64,000 nucleotides of DNA, from the NCBI GenBank assembly GCA_036898135.1, contig CM072515.1, positions 51,412,034 to 51,476,033 on the forward strand. Reading direction: 5' to 3'. The notes under the pieces were generated by a model. That model saw only the letters and a program-made list of their open reading frames with translations, was not told the origin of the DNA and ran no database searches. Shown here in pieces: positions 45,861-57,489 of the stretch. Both the position numbers and the translations under genes were made by a program. Position 1 is the stretch's first letter. Each line of letters begins with the position of its first letter. This DNA is from Oncomelania hupensis (taxonomy: Eukaryota; Mollusca; Gastropoda; Littorinimorpha; Pomatiopsidae).

Positions 45861-46139
45861 TTTACAATTTTTAGCTCCGCGAGCGTGGACAAAGCAAAAA
45901 TATCGGTCGCTCTAGGTCGCTCCGCGTGTAAGAGGGGGCAGATTGAATTCGTCTGAGCTTCAAATTCCTCAGGGACTGACTGCTCGTTTGATGAATGCAA
46001 CGTAGTGGGGTTGCTTGTGAGAATGATACCCAGTCCTGATAAATCCATGCAGAACGAACACGATGGAATCACTGACATGATAATACTAAAATAATAATAA
46101 TAAAGTTCTTTCTTTCTTTTTTTCTTTGATGGAAGTCAG

Positions 46140-46256
<117 letters not shown>

Positions 46257-46259
46257 TTT

Positions 46260-46520
46260 GTAGAAACGACGTTGTGATGACTGTCGTGAAACTTTACATA
46301 CATTATTTTGACACACTTACCGTCATTTTGACATTATTTTGACATTTTGCCATGTTTTGAAGCTAACCCTAACCCAAACCCTAACCATAACCCTTAACGT
46401 AACCCTAAGCCTAACACAGCCCTAACCCTAACGGAACACTATTTTGACGTCAAAATAACGGGGCCGTCAAAAGAAAGTACGTAGAGTTTCAAGTGTATGT
46501 CAGAGTAACGTCGTTTCTAC
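46260..46520. mobile_element. TA-flanked MITE with telomere-like (CCCTAA)n core
   Basis: The inverted ends GTAGAAACGACGTT (46260-46273) and AACGTCGTTTCTAC (46507-46520) pair perfectly. The pairing continues imperfectly for about 45 bp (gaaactttacatac / gtacgtagagtttc). If the duplication is TA, the element proper starts GAAACGACGTT, suggesting a Tc1/mariner-type MITE. The core 46362-46436 is variant CCCTAA repeats. No coding capacity. Confidence 0.75.
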
Positions 46521-46949
46521 CTAGCCAAACACACACACACGTTGATCGTCGCGCGAAGTCGGTGAGGTCGGCGTCGCTCTGTCGACCGTTGCGCAGTTAG
46601 GTGGACACTGTTCGAGGAGAGGGTTATACGGAAGCAACAGCCTCGTAAAATACAGCACTAGGTTCTGCGGAAGAACTTTTCTTTTCGTCGACAGGCCGGA
46701 AGGACGTACGGTCGCCCCTGTTTGGATAATCTGCTAAACACGCGAATAGAATATTGCTCCTGGCTTATAGATGCCGGCACCCACCCACCCAGCCCACCCT
46801 CTCTACCCACCCTCCCCCTCCCCAAAAAAATAAAATAAATAAAATAAATAAAAGTACATATCACCTATTCAAAAATTGTTAGAAACAAACATTTCCTTTT
46901 GAATGTGAATCTATCTTACCCTTCCCCCCCCCTTACCCCTCCTCCCCCT

Positions 46950-48553
46950 CCCCCAAAAAAGTTTTCTTGGAAAATCTGTGCGAGATGAATCCTAGATAGT
47001 CCAAAACAGACATCGAAAAAAAAATTCCGTCCGTCTGACTGTCCGTCGTCCACCGTTTGTCTGTGCAAAAGTGGCTAAGTAGCCTACTCAGAACCTATTT
47101 CAACTATCCCACCCCAACTAAGTAAGATGGTGGATACCCATGAGACCTCATAAATGATCAGTGAATTAATTACTCCACTTCAAGGTCAAGGTCACAAGAT
47201 CAGCAAATGTTAGTGAACAAATGCCTTTTTTTATTTTACAAAATTTCATTTTTTTTCTGGGTTATTAATTTTGAACATGATTCTTTGATGCATGATAAAT
47301 ATCAATGAGACATACTATACACATTTGGTCAACCCCACTTTAAGGTCAAGGTCACTGTCTAGAGTTATCCTAAGTCGGTTAGTACAAATACTTTGACCCT
47401 AAATTATGAGAGATATAAAGTCCAAACTTGTTATATTTAGAAATGATGGTTGAACTTTCATATATGTCCCGTGTTACACTCAGTTTGATGTTGGTGTTTT
47501 TCTATCAGTGTTGATTCAGCCCCAATGCTGAAGTACTGATGAGTGTAGCTCAGATTCGTTTATCCACGCAACCCGTCCAAACAGCATACAAGTCACAGAG
47601 TCGACGTATGAAGTTTTCCACTTTTATTCAGCACACATCAACAACTGCATACAATCGCTCAATCGCCTTTCCACTCTCAAGTTTACTTTCCAACTCACTA
47701 TCAACAACTTTCACAAACATGCGGCGCATAAAATATATAGCCTCTCTCTCTCTTCCCGAACAATTTCGAACACAGTAGACTAGAATGACGCACTACAGCC
47801 AATCAAATAAAAGATCGTCATCACCGACTTACGTCATACATCTCTCTACACATACCCGGAACGTTCCTTCAAACTTCGACATCCATCGGGAAACTTCTAT
47901 CGAGAGTAAACACGCAGATCCAGAAAATTCTCCAATAATATCGACTAACGCAAATTATCAACGTTATACAAAGCCTCTCCTAACAACAATGCAAACTCAA
48001 ATCAAAGGTAAATAAACTCCATTATTGAATACTTTGGAAAACGAAACGATTAGATCTATCGTGCGCGTTTCAGACATACTTTCGTTTGCGTTTCAACGTA
48101 ACATCCCGTTTTTGTGTAGATCTTGAAAGTCAGGGTCATTTTAGGCCTTTTAAAAACATACAAAAAATAGGTCATCGCACAGTGGAATGGCTGTTTATTT
48201 AACCCATAGTATGCAACATTGGGTTATTTGATCAGACATGCATGAGAGGTCACGTGAGGATCAAGGTGGTCTCAAGGTTACTGAAGTTCAAGATCACCCA
48301 AAGGCCACCGTGTGTTTTTGTTTTGTTTTTGTTTTGCATAATACAACTTTTTTTTTGTATTAGTACATGAATGTATTTGGACCCGGAGTTCAAGGTCATC
48401 CCAAGGTCAAGAGCATAGAAAGATCAAAGTCGGTATTTGCATTTGTATGCCACAGTTTCATTTTAGTTTTTTGTGGTGGTCACTCATTTTCATGTTAAAT
48501 ATTGCGAGTTTCATAAGGAGCATGTGAATCATCTGGGCTTTGCCCTTCTATTT
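46950..48553 (+). repeat. long dispersed repeat, copy A (AAGGTCA-rich)
   Basis: Aligns in order with 53060-56180: agaacctatttcaactatc, aaatgatcagtgaat, cacttcaaggtcaaggt, ttctttgatgcatgata, aagtcggttagta, tataaagtccaaacttgtt, cccatagtatgcaac, gggttatttgatca, cataaggagcatgtga. It includes a 632-bp insertion (47472-48103). Several 'aaggtcaaggtca' direct repeats occur. Confidence 0.85.
47472..48103. mobile_element. solo LTR, 632 bp, 5-bp duplication TCCCG
   Basis: It starts TGTTACACTC and ends CAACGTAACA (short inverted TGTTAC/GTAACA termini, TG...CA), flanked by TCCCG at 47467-47471 and 48104-48108. Interior signals include a TATA-like ataaaatatatagc near 47729 and AATAAA near 48011. The other copy of the host repeat lacks it, with an uninterrupted join near 55728-55760. 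No LTR internal sequence follows, hence solo. Confidence 0.8.
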
Positions 48554-48835
48554 TACAATAATTAATAAGAACCTTTTTGAATCCAAAGATTTAGGACTAC
48601 TTTTATTTGCGAATAACTTTCCACGACTGCCACAAAAAGTCAGAATGTTTGAAAACATTGAGTTAAACTCAATAGTAATAATAGCGATATTTTATGAGAT
48701 CTTTGATATTCAAATGTTTATTTCCGCAAATTACGGCTATGCTGTTTTGACCCTGAACTCCTCTTTTCTTTGCGCGATGTTTAAGAACCCGGCCATTTTC
48801 TGTTTTGTTCTTGGTTATAACAAGAAGGTCTAGGT

Positions 48836-48878
<43 letters not shown>

Positions 48879-48950
48879 GCACCCACACACCACACACATA
48901 AGCTCACACACGCACCCCCCCCCCCCCCCCACACACACACACACACACAA
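48836..48950. repeat. (CA)n(CG)n(C)n microsatellite
   Basis: Alternating purine-pyrimidine tract including a run of CG dinucleotides, a potential Z-DNA former. Confidence 0.9.
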
Positions 48951-49155
48951 AGGCATCTACGAAGATCACGACAGAAAGGTTGGAGGATAAAAGAATCATT
49001 AACGTATCTGGAACTCCCAAGTCTGACAATGCATTGCACATGGCAACAAACAAAATGGGTGCCTTATTCCCACACCCAGACAGGAAGCGACAGGCACGGC
49101 ACCAGCATTGACAGGTATGTCTCTATTGACTCATCTGTTTCTCACCTGTCTGCAG

Positions 49156-49248
49156 GTATTCTACCGTGTCATGACAGAACATCGCAAGCCCAACGACCCT
49201 AGTTTTGACAAAATCCACATGTTCGTGTCTCGTTACATTCTGAGCTAA
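49156..49248 (+). CDS. possible terminal exon of an unidentified gene
   Basis: A strong acceptor (tttctcacctgtctgcag) precedes an open 30-codon stretch, VFYRVMTEHRKPNDPSFDKI then HMFVSRYILS, ending in TAA. Composition is protein-like and unlike the AT-rich surroundings. I do not recognise the family, and no upstream exon in phase 0 is evident in the repeat-rich DNA to the left. It could be a gene remnant. Confidence 0.35.
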   Translation, partial: VFYRVMTEHRKPNDPSFDKIHMFVSRYILS

Positions 49249-49649
49249 GAGAGAGTACTGCAATCGTACTTTCTCTGAGAAGGTACATCTCTATTGGGGC
49301 CCGACATTATAGGTGTTTATCGCCCACGGCGATATTTTGTTCACGAATAATGTCACTAAAGCACTTGGAGGCCTCGAGGTATTTCATCGTTACAAAATCT
49401 TGGCTAAAGTAAAAAAACAAACAAACTACGTATTGAAAATTAGTGCAAACGAAAATAGGCCTATATGACTAGGTTGAAAAACGTACAGGTTCTGACTTGA
49501 AAAGTACGTAAATGTGTTGAAATTAAATTTTTGCCGTTTCCAGAGAAGGTTCGATAAAAACTGCAGTAAAATAGAGATCAGGTCGTCCATAATTATAGTA
49601 TACATGTATATATTGTGAATTTTGACCAGCTGCTCAAGGAGATAAAAGG

Positions 49650-49745
49650 ACACATCTGATGGAAAAATCAAAATGATCTCGTTGACATTATGATTTTAAA
49701 AAAAAAATCAAAATGATCTCGTTGACATTATGATTTTTTTAATAA
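49650..49745. repeat. tandem duplication of about 44 bp
   Basis: atcaaaatgatctcgttgac + attatgatttt occurs twice, separated by an A-run. Confidence 0.9.
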
Positions 49746-50276
49746 AAATTATTTGCGGCGTGTGATGACTAAACAAACCCAAGTCCAACGATAGCAACTT
49801 TTTTTTAAAATCGACATTTTCAATTCTCAATAACTTGTGTTTATTGATTTTTCGATCACTGCCTTATCTTTATCTCGCTATCTAAGGATAAAACAAAAGT
49901 TCAATGACGCTAGTTTGAGAAGAACAAAAAAAACAAACCACGACGTGGTACACAATGTTTTGTGTCTTTGTTGCTGTTGTTGTTAATGATGACCTAAAAG
50001 TGCGACAGAGAAGAAGAAGAAGAAGGCGATGGCGACTTCTATATGACGATATAATAAGTTTGACAACGAAAAGGGACTGGCTCTGTTTTGGTCATCAGAT
50101 GGCAGCCTCCCTCCCCACCACACGCCACCCCACCCCACCCCACCCCACCCCAAACCCTTTCCGCTTCTTGCAGAATGTCCTATACAGCTGAATAGTTGTT
50201 GGTGTTGTTCTCGTTCTTGTTCCTGTTCCCGTTCTTGTTACTGCTGTTGTTGTTGCTCTTGCACACAGGAGCATAA

Positions 50277-50385
50277 ATCGAGGTCAGGTCTGTGCACGCA
50301 AGCATTCCATGGCACGGACTTTAAATATCCTTACGCTCATGCACTAGACGCGTGAGTGCCAGAAACATAAACGCACCGAGCAAGA
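50277..50385 (+). mobile_element. SINE left part (GCACGCATGCATTCC family)
   Basis: caggtctgtgcacgcaagca, tggcacggactttaaatatc and acgctcatg, as at 11830-11930. Confidence 0.65.
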
Positions 50386-50494
50386 TTGATGTTGCTCTTA
50401 TCGTTGGTGGTGGTTTCTTCGTCTTTTCGTAACAACTTCTTTTTCTCGTACCGACAAGCCCCCTTTCTCCCCCCCCCCCCCTCCCTCTTCCCAG

Positions 50495-50538
<44 letters not shown>

Positions 50539-51921
50539 ATGAGAAGATGAAGAGCAATTAACCAAAGCACATTTGGCTTTGCGAAGCGAATCGAACCCAA
50601 AGACGTAGAGTATATGAACCGCAGCTTACGGTTTGCTTAGGCAAAACTTGTTCTGCACCACTTAACTTTGGAATTTCCTTTGTAAAATATTTATTTGCTA
50701 TTTTTTCAGTTTTTTTTTTAAACAACTTTTAACTAAATAGTCTTTATATAGAAGCATACTTTCTAAATATTCATTTCCTTACAAACAGTGTAAGATTTCT
50801 CTAAGTAATATATTTTCATCATAAATAACTTATTATTTACCTAAACAATACATTTTTGCCGTAAATAAATAATGATATAGATAAATGAGGCATTGCTGCT
50901 AAATAACGAATTATTACCCATTAGCAGAATTTGCTAAATTATATATAATATTTACAAGATGTTGGTAAACAATGCATTATTTACGTAAACAAATAATTGT
51001 TTAGGAACTGGAATTTTCATCATTTAGGGGATTCCAGGATTCACTTTAAAACTTAGTTTTTATAATTTTGACTGCTTTCTATAATTAAATGCAAGGTCTT
51101 TTCAAATATTGTGTATTCAAAATGTGTGTTAATTATTTATTTTTCAACATAAATCACTTAAAAAATTAAAAGATGAAACGTCTGTAACGTCCCGAACACA
51201 AAGGAAAGGTCAAGGTCAGTTTTGTGCGGGAGTGTTCAATGTTTTCAGTATCTACGTCAGAAAAAAGTATGCTTTCTTTTTGTGTTTATTTACCCCCAAA
51301 ACGCAGAGATAGGTGTAGAAGAAGTGGCAGTAGCTGGAGTATTAAATTGTTTTGTGTTTTTTTTTAAACTGGAATCCACGCTTCTGCTTTTTTTTTTTGC
51401 TTTTTTTTCCTCACAAAATCGCCGTTAACTTGCGAGCTCTCCATATTTATTTACTCTGAAGACAATCCCACCAATGCACAAACAATGATGAATCCCTCTT
51501 TTCCAGAGCCGTTACCGTTGCAGTTTCGTATATTAATACTCTTGCGAACATATAAAAAATAGAGTGAAATTAAGCAGTTGTCTAATTTAAAATTACAAAA
51601 CAGCGTAAAGTCACGATTTTCCAATTTTCTTTATCTTACACACAACCTCCATGAAATACGATCTGTATCTGCGAATCTCCTAATTAATTAAAATTGCTGT
51701 CCCTAAAAAATGAATTGTTACATAAATAATGCATTATTTATCAACATCTTCTAAATAATAAGTTTACATTATTTAGCAAACTTTGCTAAATAATGCATTA
51801 TTTATATAGGCAAACAAATCATTATTTTGAAACATTTCTAAATAATGCATTATTTCACACAATCTGCTAAATAATGCATTATATAAGTAAATAATTCGCC
51901 ATTTAGCAACAATGCCTTATT

Positions 51922-52614
51922 CAGAGATGCCAACCCCCTATACGATTTCGCAGTAAGATTTTGTAAATTTGTCAGTAAAATCCAACATTTGTCGGTAAGA
52001 TGATTTTTTTCACATGCTCAAGTACACGCAATGTTTCGCCAATATTTTTTTGTTCTCAAAATGAAAGTGAATATTGAAAAAATAAAGAAAGTAAAAACTC
52101 ACCAATAGTATATTCAAAATATAAAGACTGTACATATCTGCAAAAGGGATTACTGCTGGGACATCTTAGTTGCAGATTTGCAGGTCCGCAACAAGTCGTC
52201 AGACAACTGAGTCTGGTGGCAAGGATCAGAATTGCCAGACTTCAGAACCATGAGGGCACTTAAAGTGCTAGGCTGCATAGTTCCTCTAAAGTCAGTCTTG
52301 TTTTTCCTCACCATGGAAAAAATGCGCTCACAAGCACAGTTAGACACTGGAATCAGCAGGATTCCATGCATGACCCTGGCTAGATTTTTGAATCTGAGAC
52401 TTCCATTGTGGTCTGTCAGTCTTGACATCACCTGCCACTGTTCCTATACTAGCCTTGTGCATTTTAACCCAGTTTTCACAAAATTTTTGCGTCAATGCGG
52501 TGTTCGCAAACCGTACAATTTGTATAACTTCTTCGCCGGAAATTTTCAGTTTGACCGTAAGATATAAATTTGACCGAAAGATCTTACGCGAAATCGTAAG
52601 GGTTGGCACCTCTG
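51922..52614 (-). mobile_element. internally deleted hAT transposon, 693 bp, inside a foldback arm
   Basis: The inverted ends CAGAGATGCCAACCCCCTAT and CAGAGGTGCCAACCCTTACG continue into ACGATTTCGC. CTTATT flanks both sides (51916-51921, 52615-52620). The opposite foldback arm shows the empty site. It retains the transposase C-terminal domain on the minus strand. Confidence 0.85.
52150..52431 (-). pseudogene. hAT transposase C-terminal dimerisation domain remnant
   Basis: LARVMHGILLIPVSNCACER then IFSMVRKNKTDF matches the hAT dimerisation signature (SNA.CER.FS.v...K...R). Upstream frames carry N-ward fragments with shifts. No catalytic core remains, so the element would depend on an enzyme supplied in trans. 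Confidence 0.8.
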
Positions 52615-53413
52615 CTTATTTATCTATATCATGATTTATTTACGTAAACAATATAATGTTTAGGTAACTAATACGTTATTTACAGAGTAAATATATTATT
52701 TAAAGAAATCTTGCATTGTAAACAATTGACTATTTAGAAAATATGTTTTTAAATAAAGATTATTTAGCTAAAAGTGGTGAAAATAAATATTTTACAAAGA
52801 GAATTCCATATTTTAATGAAGTTCGTCTTTAGGGCTTTTCACCATTAGTATCTTATTTACTTCTGAGCTATGACATAGGCCTATTCGATAGGTGGTCCCA
52901 TTTGCGGTCAGCTTCCAATTGCAGACACTCGCGCTTTCTAGACGCCATTGATAGATGGACGACGAAATTTTTCTACAGCATCTATGCAATCGAACTACCC
53001 GTTTTCATTACATTTGTGGCTCGCATTCATAGCAATGTGAGTCTACCTATCCAACCAAAATTTGTTTTGCAGATTTTGAGAAATTTGTGCGAAACGAGTC
53101 CTAAACAAAGAGGACTTTTGGGGGGAGGGGAACAGAATGGGGGAGGGATTCCGCTCTTCCATTCGTCTTTCCGACATCTGTCTGTGCAAAACTTGCAAGT
53201 GGATTAATATTTCAGAACCTATTTCAACTATCACAACCAAACTTGGTAGAATGGTGTATTCCCATGAAACCTAATAAATGATCAGTGAATGAATGGATCC
53301 ACTTCAAGGTCAAGGTAACCGGGTCAACAAATGTTAGGAAAAAAGTGAAATTTTGTTAAATATGGTCATTATTTAATAAGTTATTAATATTGAACTTATG
53401 TTTCTTTGATGCA

Positions 53414-53493
<80 letters not shown>

Positions 53494-53496
<3 letters not shown>

Positions 53497-55549
53497 AACC
53501 TGAACAAGAACAACAGCAAGAAGGCCTACCAGACTGTGAAGCGGCTGACAAGTGTTAAACAGCCCAAAGTCTCCACGATCCAAAGCAAGTCTGGCATATG
53601 CCTTACAGAAGAACACGAAGTCTTGGGCAGATGGACAGAGTACTGCTCTGACCTTTACAACCATACACCAAATGGAGACCCATCAGTTCTAGCATGTCCC
53701 GAGAACAGAGAAGAAGAAGAAATCCTCCCAATTCTCCGGGAAGATGTTGAGGCAGCAGTGCAATCGCTGAAAGGGAAGTCAGCGGGAGTGGACAACATAC
53801 CCGCGGAACTGCTACAAGCAGAAGGAGAAGCGATGATTGATACGCTCACCATTATCTGTAACAAGATCTGGCAGAGTGGGGAGTGGCCTACACCATGGAC
53901 CCAGTCGCTTGTCATCTCTCTTCCCAAAAAAGGTAACCTTCAGGAGTGTGAAAATTATCGCACCATCAGCCTCATCAGCCATCCCAGCAAGGTCCTCCTG
54001 AAAATAATACTCCTATCCTATCCTATCCTGTCCCGTAGCCCGGAGGTCGTAAGGGCACCACAGATGATCGTTTAACCAGCATACTCCATCTTTCTCTGTC
54101 CTCAGCAGCCCTGATGGCTTCGCTCAAACCAGTCCATTCTCGAATGTTGTCCTCCCACCTCTTTTTTGGTCTCCCTCTTCTTCTACCTCCTTGCACTGTG
54201 CCTTGCAGAATAGTCTTTGCAAGGCCTGATGATCTGGTGACGTGGCCATACCATCGAAGTTTCCGATTCTTCACCAGTGAAGAAACGGAAAATAATACTC
54301 AACAGGTTCAAACCCCAAGCTGAACAAATCATAGCTGAAGAACAAGCAGGATTCATGGCAGGGCGAAGTACCACTTAACAGATTTTCAACCTCAGAATAA
54401 TCTGTGAGAAATACCTATAGCACCAACAACATCTATATCATGTGTTCATAGACTTCAAGAAGGCGTTTGACCGAGTCTGGCAGGCAGCTCTATGGGCAAC
54501 AATGAAAGTGTACAACATCAGCCCTAAAATTATTGAAGTCATCAAAAGCCTGTATGGCAAGGCTGCCAGTGCAGTCCTCCATAACACCGTCATTGGGAAC
54601 TGGCTCAGAACAGCAATCGATGTGCGTCAACGATGCCTACTATCTCCAACACTATTCAACATCTTCCTAGAGCGCATCATGTCAGATGCTCTTGCAGATC
54701 ACGAAGGCACAGTCAGCATAGGGGGTAGAGCAATCTCCAATCTTCGTTTTGCGGATGACATTGATGGATTTGGCTGGAGAGGAACAAGAACTTGAATAGC
54801 TGGTACAGAGGCTTGACACCACCTCCAGAATGGAAATAAGTGCAGATAAGACCAAAATGATGACCAACAACACCAATGGCATCAACACGGACATCAAAGT
54901 CCAAGGCCAATCCCTCAACACAGTGCATAGCTTCAAATATTTAGGAGCCATTGTATCTGACAATGGGTCCCGACAGGAAGCCCTCTCCAGGATCGCACAA
55001 ACAACTGCTGCCCTGACAAGGTTAAAGCCCATTTGGATAGACAGGACCATCAGTCTACATTCCAAAGTAAGACTGCTGCGCTTCTTTGTTATCTCCATCT
55101 TCCTATGTGCTTGCGAAGCATGGACCCTCACAGCAGATCTACAACGAAGAATACAAAGCATGGAGATGAGGTGCTACAGAAAACCTCTGGGCATTTCCTA
55201 TACCCAACACTTCACCAACGACGAAGTCCGACAGACCATCACACAAGCCATTGGACAACACGATGACCTGCTCACAGTGGTGAAGAAACGGAAACTCCGA
55301 TGGTATGGCCATGTCACCAGATCATCAGGCCTTGCAAAGACCATTCTGCAAGGCACAGTGCAAGGAGGTAGAAGAAGAGGGAGACCGAAGAAGAGGTGGG
55401 ATGACAACATTCGAGAATGGACTGATTTGACACTGAGTGAAGCCATCAGGGCTGCTGAGGACAGAGAAAGATGGAGTATGCTGGTTAAACGATCATCTGT
55501 GGTGCCCCTGCGACCTCCGGGTTACGGGACAGGATAGGATAGGATAGGA
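53494..55549 (+). mobile_element. LINE, (GGATA)n family copy 5, interrupted by a same-family insertion
   Basis: Body 53494-54013 plus 54288-55549. It starts at the equivalent of NLNKNNSKKAYQTVKRL and ends ggacaggataggataggata + ggatat. It retains FIDFKKAFDRVW and LRFADDIDG but has stops (STT-stop-QIF, KYL-stop-HQQ) and a frameshift after the FADD box. Nonfunctional. Confidence 0.85.
54001..54300 (-). mobile_element. short inverted LINE 3' end nested in copy 5 (copy 6)
   Basis: A ~275-bp minus-strand copy of the family's 3' end (tail ctatcctatcctatcctgtc at 54014) sits between two copies of GAAAATAATACTC (54001-54013 and about 54288-54300). Its 5' end, on the right, carries a 15-bp snap-back: tttccgattcttcac, CA, gtgaagaaacggaaa. 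Confidence 0.85.
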
Positions 55550-56724
55550 TATATATATCAACGAAACACATATATTATACAAATTTGGTCAACCTCTCTC
55601 CAAGGTCAAGGTCACTTGAGCTGTCCAAAGTCGGTTAGTATAGGTATTTTAAAGTGACCTTGAAGCTAAACTATGAAAGCTATAAAGTCCAAACTTGTTG
55701 TACTTACAGATGAAAGATTGATCTTTCACATTTGGTCTGTTTTTTGCGGTGATTTTCAAGATCCAGGTCATTTTAAGCCTTGCAAAAGCATACAAAAAGC
55801 ATGTCATCGTACAGTAGAATTTCTCTATTTAACCTATAGTATGCAACAACTTTGGGTTATTTGATCATAAATGAGAGGTCATGTGAAGGTCAAGATCATT
55901 CCAGGATCAAGGTAACGGTCATCTCAAGGTACGTTTTGGCATAGGCCTAATTCAACTTTTGCCATAGTTTATATGATCGTTCATGAGCGCGTATTTAGAG
56001 CATGAGGTCAAGGCCACCTCAAGATCAAGAGCATAGAAAGATCAAAGTCGGTATTACTTTGCCTTTTTATGCCACCGTTTAATGTAGTGGGTTTTTTTTT
56101 CTTCTGGACACTCATTGTCGTGTTAAATATTGTGAGTTCATAAGGAGCATGTGAGTCATATGGAATCTGCCCTTCTAGTTTTTTCCAGGTTCATTGCAAT
56201 ATATTTTAGCTATCAATCACCGGTTCGGTTCTGTTCGTGGACTGCAGACCAAAACGTTTACTTGAGAGTTAAAATGCTTGCACGGTTGCATGTGGCAGTG
56301 AAGTTCCAACTCTCAAACGCTGAGCTAGATCTCTAGGACTACGACTATATCGTTGTGTGATCCTCTACGTGCAGTAGGAGAGTAAAAACAATGGGGAAAA
56401 CAATTTCAGGTTCTAGCAAGCAAAGCCAGACCTCCAGTAATGTAGCTCTCTATATGAAACAGTCGATGACACAGTAGCCTAGTAGGAGAGTCTTTCAAAT
56501 CCTTCTCTTCAAAGACTCGGCATGCTTTGCTACGTGAGTCTCCGTGTAGGAGAGCGGCCCAAGGGAACTCATTCTTTACCCAAGGGCAACAATCGTCTGC
56601 AAAGGCTACCGAAGAGAAGTCACGAATGAAAATAAGATGATGAGGCAATGCCACCGACGAGTGAGAGATAAGAGGAGGATGGAGTTGATAATTAATGATT
56701 ATGGTAAGTTAGGTCTTGTTTAAG

Positions 56725-56790
56725 CCAGCGCCTTGAGCAGCTCTTGAATTGGTAAAGCGCTATATAACAACTATGATTTATTCAATTCGA
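56725..56790 (+). mobile_element. SINE 3' end fragment (GCGCCTT family)
   Basis: agccagcgccttgagcagct + cttgaattggtaaagcgcta matches the end of 11990-12105. Confidence 0.6.
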
Positions 56791-56929
56791 TTCAATTGGA
56801 CTATGATTTATATGATGAGGGGGGAGCTTGTTTGGAATGATGGTGAGGTGGGGGAAGTTGTTGATAATGATGATAAGGAAGATGGAAAAGTTGTTGTTTA
56901 CGATGATTATGACTATGATGAGCTGATTG

Positions 56930-57092
56930 TTGTTGTTGTTTGTTGTTGTTGATGATGATGATGATGATGACGATGATGGTGATAATGATGATAATGCCAA
57001 TAATTACAGCGCTGCTGCTATTGGCAATGATGACGCCAATAGAGCGCAGTTGTGCAAGTTATATGTCATAATAATCATCATTATCATCGTCG

Positions 57093-57135
<43 letters not shown>

Positions 57136-57170
57136 ATCATCATCATCATCATCATCGTCATCATCATCAC
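56930..57170. repeat. (GAT)n and (CAT)n microsatellites
   Basis: GTT/GAT-rich 56925-56995 and (CAT)n 57068-57170; mutually complementary. Confidence 0.9.
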
Positions 57171-57489
57171 TCATGTGTTTCAGGATATTGCTACCTGTAT
57201 TATATTGGTATTTTCAAGCCACCTGTATGAAGTTCCCACTTCACAGCTACGATGAAACGGGACTTCGTTTTCTGATAGCGCTGAAAGGAATGCTGGCAGG
57301 CAGGGCGCACCAGGGCTGTTAAGAACATACCCCTGACTGTGTATCGGGGACTGTTGAGGCAAACGCCTCAATTAGATCAAGATTGTAACAAACATCCATG
57401 GCCAAACCATGCATGATGACATTGAGTTGCATGCATAAGAACACACATTACAAGCACTAGGTGCTATTTCCCCTCCATCTCCTCCCCAC

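Larger units (their letters stand above)
50662..52816. mobile_element. foldback DNA element with long inverted arms and TTAA flanks
   Basis: The left arm 50666-51010 pairs in inverse with 51700-52812 once the hAT at 51922-52614 is removed: tttgtaaaatatttatt, gatttct(c/t)taa(g/a)taatata, gatatagataaat, gcattg(c/t)tgctaaat, caagatgttgg(a)taa, aatgcattattta. TTAA abuts both outer ends (50662-50665, 52813-52816). The inner right arm repeats the 18-bp palindrome TAAATAATGCATTATTTA. No transposase is present. Confidence 0.75.
53060..56180 (+). repeat. long dispersed repeat, copy B, carrying a LINE
   Basis: The same ordered blocks as 46950-48553. The split falls in gatgcatgata/tatca, where the LINE at 53494-55549 is inserted, flanked by a long (TA)n on the left (53418-53492) and atatatat on the right. 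Confidence 0.85.

Noticed and set aside
47530..47565. Hammerhead ribozyme core (ctgatgag) in the solo LTR
   Set aside because: No matching GAAA core strand or stems at the right spacing.
52340..52609. 89-codon minus-strand frame over the hAT element
   Set aside because: It includes the terminal inverted repeat and is out of frame with the dimerisation domain; not a gene.
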